Positions 1 through 6,208 of a stretch of 11,413 nucleotides of DNA are shown here, piece after piece. Numbering within the stretch: position 1 is the first letter of the stretch; every line of letters begins with the position of its first letter. The notes under the pieces are model-generated. The model made no database searches and had not been told where the DNA came from. It worked only from the letters and a program-made list of their open reading frames with translations. Made by a program: the position numbers and the translations under genes. This stretch comes from Bacillota bacterium. Its GTDB lineage: Bacteria > Bacillota > Clostridia > Christensenellales > Aristaeellaceae. The DNA is taken from positions 1 to 11,413 of the forward strand of contig JAEWRJ010000038.1 of assembly GCA_023460055.1 (NCBI GenBank), given 5' to 3'.

Positions 1-37
1 GCGTGCAGTTTCATAAGCAGCCCCTTTCTGATAAGAA

Positions 38-70
38 AGGACAGGCGCGGCGCAATGCCGCGCCTGTCCT
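38..70 (-). terminator. Hairpin terminator after tctA
   Basis: A perfect 14-bp stem (38-51 with 57-70, 5-nt loop) begins 13 nt beyond the tctA stop on the minus strand. Read on that strand it is followed by TTTCTTAT, a short interrupted T-run, so it fits a rho-independent terminator or a 3'-end stabilising hairpin for the tct operon. A second, weaker 7-bp hairpin (23-29 with 34-40) shares three bases with it, so the two cannot form fully together. Nothing else is seen in positions 1-37. Confidence 0.75.
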
Positions 71-83
71 ACAGGATGGAGAA

Positions 84-1601
84 TTACTTGGTCTTGTATT
101 CCTTGCCCAGTTTGAACTGCTTCTTTACGACAGGCGCAAGGATCGGATACAGCAAAGCCGCAATGCACACGATCATCAATGTGGCTGAAATCGGGCTTGA
201 GAACATTGTGCCGACATTGCCGCGGCTCATCGTATAGGCACGGCCGAAGTTGCTTTCGCAGATGCGGCCCAGCACCAGGCCGAGTATCAGGGCAGCGCTG
301 TTGAACTTGAGCACCGAGAAAAGAATGCCCGCAATGCCCGCGATGGCCATGATTTTCACATCCATGATGCTCATGTTAGTGGCATAGGAGCCGATAATGG
401 CCAGCATCACGATGATGGGCCCAAGAATGGAATAGGGGATGGCCAGAATCTGGGCGAACACCTTGGCAATGGCGATGGCTACGATTACCATCACAATATT
501 CGAAACAATCATGGATACAAAGGTGGCGCTCAGGTACTCGGGCTGATTGATCAGCAGGAGCGGCCCCAGTTGCACGCCCTTGAGCACCAGGGCACTCATC
601 ATGACCGCCGCGGCGTTGCCGCCGGGAATGCCCAGGCTGAGCAGGGGAACCATCGCGCCGCCGGTCGCCGCGTTGTTGGCCGTCTCAGAGGCTGCGATGC
701 CGTCGATAATGCCTGTACCGAACTTTTCAGGATGCTTGGAGATGCGGGTCTCCATCGAGTAGCACAGAAAGCTGGCGATGGTAGCGCCGGCTCCGGGCAG
801 GATGCCGACCACAGTTCCGACAATGGCACTGCGGGCAACAACCCATTTGATCGTCAGCCACTCCTTCAGCTTGGGAATCGTGGTATTCACCTTTCCCCCG
901 CCGATGCCGTCCTCCGCTTTCAGCCGTTCAGGCTTTGCGGTCTGCTTGAGCACTTCGGTTACCGCAAACACACCGATCAGCACGGGGATCATCTCAATGC
1001 CCGACAGCAGCTGGTTGGAGCCAAAGGTCATGCGCTGCACGCCATAGGAGGGATCCTGCCCGATGGCGGCCAGCAGAAGGCCCAGCACACCTGAAATGAT
1101 GGTGCGCAGGACGTTTTTGCTGTCAAGGCTGGTCAGGATAGACAGCCCTAAAAAGGTCACCGCGAACATTTCACTGGGGCCGAAGCTCAGCGCCGCCTGC
1201 GTCAGCTGCGGGCTGAGCATGAACATCGCGAAAGCTGAGAAGAGACCGCCGATGGCGGATGTCACCAGCGCGACGCCCAGCGCCTTACCTGCCTCGCCCT
1301 TTTGAGCCATCGGATAGCCATCAAAGGTGGTCGGCGCGCTGGATGGAACTCCCGGTATCTTAAACAGGATAGCCGCGATGCTTCCGCCGGTGATGGAGGA
1401 ACAGTAGATGGCCACCAGAAATACAATGGACTGAATCGGGCTCATTGTATAGGTAAAAGGCAGACCCAGGGCAACCGCCATCGTAGCGCTCACGCCCGGA
1501 AGAGCGCCGAAGATGGTGCCCAGCACAACGGCAAACACCACCATCAGCAGGATGGACGGGTCCAATACCACCGCAAAACCTTGGATAAGGGTATCAAACA
1601 T
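84..1601 (-). CDS. tctA: Tripartite tricarboxylate transporter, large permease subunit TctA
   Basis: This is the large integral-membrane subunit of a tripartite tricarboxylate transporter, which in characterised members moves citrate-like carboxylates into the cell by cation symport, using substrate delivered by TctC. The protein is 505 residues, the usual family length of about 500, and is built of around a dozen hydrophobic segments. Family motifs are clear: GALPGVSATMAVALGLPFTY near residues 32-51, PGVPSSAPTTFDGYPMAQKG near 83-102, and a second PGAGATIASFLCY block near 270, reflecting the internal duplication of TctA. The ATG is preceded by TAAGGAGG, which overlaps the tctB stop codon, so tctB and tctA are translationally close (15 nt apart). 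It is the last gene of the tctC-tctB-tctA operon. The substrate cannot be read from the sequence. Confidence 0.96.
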   Translation of the reverse strand: MFDTLIQGFAVVLDPSILLMVVFAVVLGTIFGALPGVSATMAVALGLPFTYTMSPIQSIVFLVAIYCSSITGGSIAAILFKIPGVPSSAPTTFDGYPMAQKGEAGKALGVALVTSAIGGLFSAFAMFMLSPQLTQAALSFGPSEMFAVTFLGLSILTSLDSKNVLRTIISGVLGLLLAAIGQDPSYGVQRMTFGSNQLLSGIEMIPVLIGVFAVTEVLKQTAKPERLKAEDGIGGGKVNTTIPKLKEWLTIKWVVARSAIVGTVVGILPGAGATIASFLCYSMETRISKHPEKFGTGIIDGIAASETANNAATGGAMVPLLSLGIPGGNAAAVMMSALVLKGVQLGPLLLINQPEYLSATFVSMIVSNIVMVIVAIAIAKVFAQILAIPYSILGPIIVMLAIIGSYATNMSIMDVKIMAIAGIAGILFSVLKFNSAALILGLVLGRICESNFGRAYTMSRGNVGTMFSSPISATLMIVCIAALLYPILAPVVKKQFKLGKEYKTK

Positions 1602-1616
1602 TTTGCCAGCGCCTCC

Positions 1617-2141
1617 TTAACGTAAGATCGACTCAACCGCCAGCGCAAAGTTCCGCAGGAAGGGAACGGTGCCGCGCGGCAGATTGACTGAGAGAAGCAC
1701 GCCGAAAACGACATACAGGAAGATGGTGACTGCCAGCGCCACCAGTATAAGCCTTGCATATTTGCGGTCTCCCAGCAAGTAGCCGTAGGCAACCAGCAGG
1801 AGAAAGCAGGTCACCATGAAGCCCAACGGCTCCAGGATGAAGGAGGAGATCACCACGATGGCGATGCCAAGGAAGAGCTTGCTCTTGAAAAAAGCAGGAA
1901 CGACGGCGCCAAAGGCCTTCAGGCTAAAGCTCTCTTTCCCCTTGTTCTTCTTGATAATGCCAAATATGTTCACACAGATCAGCACCATCAGCAGCACAAT
2001 CAGTACAGTCGGCCAAACGTGGGGCTGCAGGGCGTAGGGATTTTTTTGCACCTTGAGCGGCACAGGCGCTTCCACAACATGGAAAGCAAGCGTATATCCC
2101 AAACCAAGCAGGAGCAGGATGTTCAATATCAGTTCAAACAA
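1617..2141 (-). CDS. tctB: Tripartite tricarboxylate transporter, small permease subunit TctB
   Basis: This is the small membrane subunit of the TctABC transporter, 174 residues from the chosen start, with about four hydrophobic segments (near residues 3-20, 43-60, 84-107 and 112-150) typical of TctB, a poorly conserved family of about 150-180 residues. An in-frame ATG at 2213 would give 198 residues. I prefer the TTG at 2141 for three reasons: AAAGGAG lies 9 nt before it; the extra 24 residues are hydrophilic and unlike the family; and that stretch would have to be read through a perfect hairpin (2162-2192). The identification rests on size, topology and position between tctC and tctA as much as on sequence. 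Its stop codon overlaps the tctA ribosome binding site. Confidence 0.88.
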   Translation of the reverse strand: MFELILNILLLLGLGYTLAFHVVEAPVPLKVQKNPYALQPHVWPTVLIVLLMVLICVNIFGIIKKNKGKESFSLKAFGAVVPAFFKSKLFLGIAIVVISSFILEPLGFMVTCFLLLVAYGYLLGDRKYARLILVALAVTIFLYVVFGVLLSVNLPRGTVPFLRNFALAVESILR

Positions 2142-2158
2142 GGTTTTCAACTCCTTTA
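2139..2158 (-). promoter_or_regulatory. Ribosome binding site and TTG start of tctB
   Basis: Read on the minus strand, GTTAAAGGAGTTGAAAACCTTG places an AAAGGAG Shine-Dalgarno sequence 9 nt before a TTG codon that is in frame with tctB. No comparable site precedes the upstream ATG at 2213, which lies only a few bases from the tctC stop. Confidence 0.75.
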
Positions 2159-2161
2159 ACA

Positions 2162-2192
2162 ATCGGAAAGGGGAGCAACTCCCCTTTCCGAT
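2162..2192 (-). promoter_or_regulatory. tctC-tctB intercistronic hairpin
   Basis: Bases 2162-2175 (ATCGGAAAGGGGAG on the plus strand) pair perfectly with 2179-2192, leaving a 3-nt loop. The hairpin lies between the tctC stop and the tctB ribosome binding site. On the minus strand it is followed by TGTTAAAGGAG, not a T-run, so it is not a classical terminator. Such hairpins often protect the binding-protein message from 3' decay, so that binding protein is made in excess over permease; that role is inferred here. Confidence 0.8.
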
Positions 2193-2216
2193 CATAGTTG
2201 ATTTCAGGGGCATCTA

Positions 2217-3194
2217 TTACTTGGCAGCGAGAACGCCTTCCGCAGTCAGATACTCAGTGAACATCGCATACTCAGATTCGATCAGGTTTTCGAACTTTTC
2301 ACCGTAGGTGAATCCTTCACGCTCATCATAAGCGGCGCGCTCCAGAAATTCGACCCAGGTGGTGTCTTCAACTGCCTTTTCAAGGGCAGCGACCATCGCG
2401 TCGATGGCTTCCTGCGGGGTGCCCTTTTTCGCGTAGAGGCCGCGCCAGGTTCCAACATAGGACTCGATGCCCAGCTCGCCGGTGGACTGCATGTCGGGGT
2501 AGCGCTTCATGCGCTGTTCCGCACAGGCAACAAGCGGAATAACATCGCCGGACTCGATCAGCCCTTGAATCTCATCGGTACCGGTAATCATCATGTCGAT
2601 ATGGCCGCCCATCAGAGCCGCGGTCATCTCGGCACCGCTGTTGTAGGGCATCTCCAGCACGTCGATACCTTCCATGGTCTGCTTCATGCTCACGCCATCA
2701 GCGCCGGTCGCAGTCAGCATACCAATGGTCACTTCAAAGGGATGATCCTTGGCATAAGCCATCATCTCGGAGAAGTTGGCGATACCCTTTTGGTCCAAGG
2801 CCTTTTTGGAACCCGCAATGATGTTGATGGAGTGTACCAGCTTTGCAACAGGAACAAGCTCCTCCTTGTAGTTCATGGACATGTTGCCCTGGAGATCCTG
2901 CATGATCAGGCTCTGTGTGCCCAGCATGAACGTGTAGCCGTCAGCGGGCTGCTTGTAGGTGAACTCAACGCCGTTGATGCCGCCGCCGCCTTCTACATTG
3001 ACTACGTCAACCTGCTGGCCCAGCAGCTCCTTGAGAATGTTAGCCATGGGACGGATGGTGCTGTCAGCGCCGCCGCCCACACCCCAAGGACAGATGATGT
3101 CGATCTTCCGCTCAAATGTCCACTCGGCCGACGCGACGGATGCCATGCCAACCAGCATCAGGGCGGCCATGAGCACTGCTACCAATTTCTTCAT
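2217..3194 (-). CDS. tctC: Tripartite tricarboxylate transporter substrate-binding protein TctC (Bug family)
   Basis: This is the extracytoplasmic solute receptor of the TctABC system, 325 residues, the normal length for Bug/TctC proteins. The N-terminus is a Sec signal peptide: MKK, a hydrophobic core to about residue 17, then ASVASA with predicted cleavage after Ala23. There is no cysteine, so no lipoprotein anchor. The mature part opens with the typical strand and glycine-rich loop (IDIICPWGVGGGADSTIRPM, residues 32-51), then VVNVEGGGGINGVEF and a PADGYTFMLGTQ block, all family signatures of the ligand-binding cleft. The gene starts at ATG 3194, with AGGGGG about 10 nt upstream. It is first in the operon, ahead of tctB. 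The ligand is probably a carboxylate but is not identifiable by eye. Confidence 0.95.
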   Translation of the reverse strand: MKKLVAVLMAALMLVGMASVASAEWTFERKIDIICPWGVGGGADSTIRPMANILKELLGQQVDVVNVEGGGGINGVEFTYKQPADGYTFMLGTQSLIMQDLQGNMSMNYKEELVPVAKLVHSINIIAGSKKALDQKGIANFSEMMAYAKDHPFEVTIGMLTATGADGVSMKQTMEGIDVLEMPYNSGAEMTAALMGGHIDMMITGTDEIQGLIESGDVIPLVACAEQRMKRYPDMQSTGELGIESYVGTWRGLYAKKGTPQEAIDAMVAALEKAVEDTTWVEFLERAAYDEREGFTYGEKFENLIESEYAMFTEYLTAEGVLAAK

Positions 3195-3452
3195 ATAACC
3201 CGAATCCCCCTAAAGATTTATTTGGATCGGCCAGTTAATCACGGCCGTTAATCCCTTCCCGAAAACGCGGTTCATTCACCTGATAAGACATCCATGATGT
3301 GTGATGCCATGATATACTGGATGTATAAATAAGGCAAGCAAGACTATTATTATGCCATCCATAATCCTTTGCTTATGGAGAGATCGGATGAACCTGCGCT
3401 ATGACGAGGGATAGAATGAGCGGGGAATTAGCTTTGCATCCGTTTGTTCATT
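3195..3452. other. Non-coding region upstream of the tct operon
   Basis: No convincing gene is present. On the minus strand the stretch should hold the tctC promoter and 5' leader. Two near-tandem copies of CGGCC(A)GTTAATC lie at about 3228-3253, roughly 35-65 nt before the tctC start, and could be an operator or a coincidence. The part around 3300-3370 is AT-rich, consistent with promoter DNA. No regulator gene for the operon is adjacent. Confidence 0.6.
3309..3337 (-). promoter_or_regulatory. Candidate sigma-70 promoter for tctCBA
   Basis: On the minus strand TTGCCT (3337-3332) and TATCAT (3314-3309) are separated by 17 nt, with four and five of six consensus matches. Transcription would start near 3302, giving a leader of about 105 nt. 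Other weak -10-like boxes lie nearby, so the exact site is uncertain. Confidence 0.4.
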
Positions 3453-3484
3453 AAAAAAAGAAAGGGGATACCCTTCCTTTTTTT
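3453..3484 (-). terminator. Rho-independent terminator after oadB
   Basis: An A-rich arm ending in GGG (3453-3466) pairs with CCC followed by T-rich sequence (3471-3484) with one mismatch. Read on the minus strand the stem ends in a run of seven Ts, 50 nt beyond the oadB stop. The A/T symmetry means it could act in both directions. It separates the oadB transcript from the tct operon, so tctC needs its own promoter. Confidence 0.85.
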
Positions 3485-3534
3485 CATCGCGGCGCTGCGG
3501 GGATGAACATTTCGATAGATTAGGCGCTATGCCG

Positions 3535-4668
3535 TCAGCCGAACAGTGAAAGCAGCACCCCCGCGGCGATCGCGGAACCGATCACGCCGGCCACGTTGGG
3601 GCCCATCGCGTGCATCAAAAGGTAGTTGCCGGGGCGGGCCTTAGCGCCTTCAATCTGCGAAACGCGGGCAGCCATGGGCACAGCGGAAACGCCGGCTGAT
3701 CCGATGAGGGGGTTGATCTTCCCGCCGGACAGCTTGTACATCAGCTTGCCGATCAGCAGCCCGCCGACCGTGCTGAACATAAAGGCGGTCAGGCCCAGGG
3801 CGATGATGCTGATGGTCTGCATGCTCAGGAAGGTCTCCGCCTTGGCGGTCGCGCCGACGGTAACGCCCAGGAAGATGGTCACAATATTGATCAGCTCATT
3901 TTGCGCAGTGGAGGAAATGCGGTCCACGACACCCGACTCCTTAAACAGGTTCCCCAGCATGAGCATGCCCAGCAGGGGGGCGACGGACGGCAGCAGCAGC
4001 ACGCAAAAGATGGTCACGATGATGGGGAAACAGATTTTTTCCAGCTTTGTCACCACGCGCGTCTGGCTCATCACCACCTCGCGCTCTGCCTTCGTCGTCA
4101 GCAGGCGCATGATGGGCGGCTGTATCATCGGAATCAGCGCCATATATGAATAAGCGGCGACCGCGATAGCAGGCAGCAGATGCGGAGCCAGCTTGGTGGT
4201 CAGAAAGATAGCGGTCGGGCCGTCCGCTCCCCCGATGATGCCGATGGCGCTGGCCTCCTTGGGGTCAAAGCCCAGCAGCAGCGCGATCATAAACGCAATG
4301 GCAATGCCGAACTGCGCGCCCGCGCCCATGAACAGGGCGGAGGGCCTGGCGATCAGCGGACCAAAATCGGTCATTGCGCCGATGCCCAGGAAGATCAGCG
4401 AGGGATAAATGCCCAGTTTCACCCCCTGATAGAGGTAGTAAAGCAGGCCGCCCGGTTCTGTCCCCGCCGGCCCCTCCATCAGATTGGCCAAAGGCAGGTT
4501 CGCCAGCAGGATACCAAAGGAGATGGGCAATAGCAGCAGCGGCTCAAACTTCCTGCCGATGGCCAGATAGATCAGCACGCAGGCGATCAATATCATCAAC
4601 CCATGCTGCCAGGTGAGGGCGGCGAAACCGGAACCCGCCCAAATCTTTTCCAAGGCTTGTATAAACAT
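3535..4668 (-). CDS. oadB: Sodium-pumping decarboxylase beta subunit (OadB/GcdB/MmdB family)
   Basis: This is the membrane subunit that decarboxylates carboxybiotin and couples the reaction to Na+ export, in oxaloacetate, methylmalonyl-CoA or glutaconyl-CoA decarboxylases. From ATG 4668 it has 377 residues, the normal size for the shorter members, and is highly hydrophobic. The functional residues described for Klebsiella OadB (D203, Y229, N373, G377, S382, R389) all find a match here at a constant offset of 54: D149 in GGADGPTAIF, Y175, and N319, G323, S328, R335 in NPLIGSAGVSAVPMAAR. An active Na+ pump subunit is therefore likely. ATG 4668 is preferred to the in-frame ATG 4692 because GGAAAGGA lies just upstream of it. 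It follows an OadG-like gene on the same strand. The partner alpha and biotin-carrier genes are absent, so the substrate is unknown. Confidence 0.95.
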   Translation of the reverse strand: MFIQALEKIWAGSGFAALTWQHGLMILIACVLIYLAIGRKFEPLLLLPISFGILLANLPLANLMEGPAGTEPGGLLYYLYQGVKLGIYPSLIFLGIGAMTDFGPLIARPSALFMGAGAQFGIAIAFMIALLLGFDPKEASAIGIIGGADGPTAIFLTTKLAPHLLPAIAVAAYSYMALIPMIQPPIMRLLTTKAEREVVMSQTRVVTKLEKICFPIIVTIFCVLLLPSVAPLLGMLMLGNLFKESGVVDRISSTAQNELINIVTIFLGVTVGATAKAETFLSMQTISIIALGLTAFMFSTVGGLLIGKLMYKLSGGKINPLIGSAGVSAVPMAARVSQIEGAKARPGNYLLMHAMGPNVAGVIGSAIAAGVLLSLFG

Positions 4669-4741
4669 ATGCTTGTTCCTTTCCTGTCGCAAAAGCGCGC
4701 TCGCGCCATTGCCCCTTTATAATACCAACAAAAGCGCTTGC

Positions 4742-4838
4742 GCATCCAAAGCGGCGGGAGATTCTGGCCCCGAGCAGAAAGCACAAGTGAAGGCGCGGCC
4801 GCGCCTGTCTTATTGTGGTACAGCTTTAAGCCAGGATA
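4742..4838 (+). repeat. Dispersed repeat, copy A
   Basis: This stretch resembles 11051-11138. The two copies share an identical GCATCCAAAGC start, a colinear 37-nt stretch without gaps that ends in an identical GCACAAGTG, and a tail GCTTTRAGYCAGGAT. By hand count about 35 of the first 48 positions match, and most differences are transitions. Copy A has 9 extra bases in the middle, next to a perfect 16-bp palindrome (AGGCGCGGCCGCGCCT, 4791-4806). It fills most of the gap between the OadG-like gene and oadB, antisense to their transcript. The frame reading ASKAAGDSG lacks a start and a ribosome binding site, so I call it a non-coding repeat. Its outer limits are uncertain. Confidence 0.65.
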
Positions 4839-4855
4839 ACCGGCGCAGCGGCGCG

Positions 4856-4993
4856 TTAACGGCTCGAGTCAGTATTAGACAGCCTCAGCACGACAGCCGA
4901 AGTTATCTTGATCAGCAAAAAAACCGAGGTCAGCAGCGCGAACACCATGCCGACGCAGAACAGGGCAACCATGATCCCCTCAGAAAACGGCAT
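4856..4993 (-). CDS. Small OadG-like decarboxylase gamma subunit (45 residues)
   Basis: This short gene encodes MPFSEGIMVALFCVGMVF followed by more hydrophobic residues to about 30, then a short polar tail ending in SNTDSSR. One N-terminal membrane helix containing a G-M-x-x-x-F pattern is typical of the OadG/MmdD gamma family, which anchors and stabilises Na+-pumping decarboxylase complexes. It lies on the same strand just upstream of oadB, with an excellent GAAGGAGG ribosome binding site 8 nt before the ATG and a near-consensus promoter upstream, all of which support a real gene. Gamma subunits are usually about 80 residues and may carry a histidine-bearing tail that binds zinc; this one is short and has no histidine, so it may only be a membrane tether. 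The family call is made from architecture and context. Confidence 0.75.
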   Translation of the reverse strand: MPFSEGIMVALFCVGMVFALLTSVFLLIKITSAVVLRLSNTDSSR

Positions 4994-5258
4994 ATCTTGA
5001 TCCTCCTTCATTATCCTCTGACTTCAAACGTTCCCATTATATAGGTGATGCTTTATTCCGTCAATTCGATAAGATTATTGTTATGGATGTCATTATTTTT
5101 AGTTAATTCCCAGAGTAACTTCCACAGTGGACGAGAAGGTGACATTTAGCCTGGGAGTTTACGTTGATGTCAATCAGGCCCCGTGATGAAGCCGCCGCTT
5201 CCTATTTTTCCCCCTTCTATGGTAGAATAACCCGTTGGATTTAGAGGAGGATGAAACC
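4994..5258. other. Divergent intergenic region between the oadG-like and DUF368 genes
   Basis: This 265-nt stretch holds the promoter of the minus-strand decarboxylase operon and, near 5199-5228, a weak candidate promoter for the DUF368 gene (TTCCTA, 18 nt, TAGAAT). Between them, TCCCAG and CTGGGA form a 6-bp inverted repeat across about 5108-5157, with a smaller ACTTC/GAAGGT pair inside. No gene is seen. Confidence 0.55.
5036..5064 (-). promoter_or_regulatory. Sigma-70 promoter of the oadG-like/oadB operon
   Basis: On the minus strand TTGACG (5064-5059) and TATAAT (5041-5036) are exactly 17 nt apart, eleven of twelve consensus bases. Transcription would begin near 5029, about 36 nt before the start codon of the 45-residue OadG-like protein. 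This is strong support for that small gene. Confidence 0.88.
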
Positions 5259-6146
5259 ATGCAGTCAAACCAGCCCGATATGAGGGCAGATGATAAAAAC
5301 AAGAAGCCCGTTTCCGACAAAAGCCCGGCCCTGATGCTGATGCGCGTCCTGCAGGGCGCCCTGATCGGCGGCGGGGCCATCCTGCCCGGCGTCTCAGGCG
5401 GCGTGCTGGCCGTTGTATTCGGCATCTACCGCCCGATGATGGAGCTGTTGAGCCATCCCTTCCGGGCCCTTAAAAAGAACCTCTGGCTGTTTATACCGAT
5501 CGTCATCGGCGTGGGCATCGGCTTTGTGGGCTTCGCCAAGCTCATGGCCCTGCTTTTCGCGGAGGATTCGCCCTACCCCATCAGCCTGTTTGTGGGCCTG
5601 ATCCTGGGCACCGTGCCTTCTTTGCTGAAGACCGCGCGCAGCCAGGGCCGCAAGCCCGCGGCGGATATGACAGCCCTGATCCTGACCTTCACGGGGCTTC
5701 TGGTCTTCCTCATCATATTGGAAGGAACGGGCAGCATGAACCTCACCCTCACGCCTGTCTGGGCCCTGATCTCCGGCCTCATCTGGGGCTTCAGCCTGAT
5801 CGTGCCCGGCCTTTCCAGCAGCTCCATCCTGATCTTCATGGGCCTGTACAAGAGCATCATGGACGATGTAGGCCGGCTGCAACTGGGCACGGTGATCCCG
5901 CTGCTGCTTGGCATCGCGCTGGTGGCCTTCCTGTTCGCGCGGGTGATCGACAGCCTGTTTAACAAGCACTTCAGCGTCGCCTCCCACGCCATTGTCGGCC
6001 TGGTGCTGGCTTCCACCATCATGATCATTCCCCGCGAGTACGCGGGTCCGGGGCAGATCCTGCTGTGCCTGGCTCTGGCCGTCATCGGCTTCGCCGGGGC
6101 CTGGTATCTGGGCGTCTGGGGCGAAAAATACGAGGCGCACAAGTAG
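5259..6146 (+). CDS. DUF368 membrane protein, probable undecaprenyl-phosphate translocase
   Basis: This is a polytopic membrane protein of 295 residues, the usual length for DUF368 (PF04018). Members in Gram-positive and Gram-negative bacteria (PopT) are reported to return undecaprenyl phosphate across the cytoplasmic membrane for reuse in cell-wall synthesis. A charged N-terminus of about 22 residues precedes the first helix. The two signature loops of the internally duplicated fold are visible: PGVSGG at residues 43-48, followed by GIYRPMMEL, and PGLSSSS at 183-189, followed by MGLYKSIMDD. The ATG at 5259 is chosen over the in-frame ATG 5235 because AGAGGAGG lies 8 nt before it. prfC follows on the same strand after 62 nt, with no terminator visible between them. 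The family is secure; the transport role is taken from the family. Confidence 0.93.
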   Translation: MQSNQPDMRADDKNKKPVSDKSPALMLMRVLQGALIGGGAILPGVSGGVLAVVFGIYRPMMELLSHPFRALKKNLWLFIPIVIGVGIGFVGFAKLMALLFAEDSPYPISLFVGLILGTVPSLLKTARSQGRKPAADMTALILTFTGLLVFLIILEGTGSMNLTLTPVWALISGLIWGFSLIVPGLSSSSILIFMGLYKSIMDDVGRLQLGTVIPLLLGIALVAFLFARVIDSLFNKHFSVASHAIVGLVLASTIMIIPREYAGPGQILLCLALAVIGFAGAWYLGVWGEKYEAHK

Positions 6147-6208
6147 CGGCTTTCTTCTTCATGTCACAACCGACCCTGAATAACATATAGAATGAAGAGG
6201 AAAGTCAA

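Noticed and set aside
38..70. Relation of the tctA terminator to the palindrome in repeat copy A (shared GCCGCGCCTGTC)
   Set aside because: The shared core is short and GC-rich and the flanks do not align, so chance similarity of two strong stems is more likely than a third repeat copy.
4613..5044. Long plus-strand open frame opposite the oadB start and the OadG-like gene
   Set aside because: It is antisense to genes with good ribosome binding sites and a consensus promoter, and its translation is low-complexity, polar and unlike any family I know.
5394..6140. Minus-strand frame opposite the DUF368 gene
   Set aside because: It has no ribosome binding site and a polar, biased composition, while the plus strand encodes a clear DUF368 membrane protein.
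6163..6191. Promoter directly before prfC
   Set aside because: GTCACA and TATAGA with 17 nt spacing is a weak match, and the start would lie only about 10 nt before the ATG; cotranscription with the DUF368 gene is as likely.
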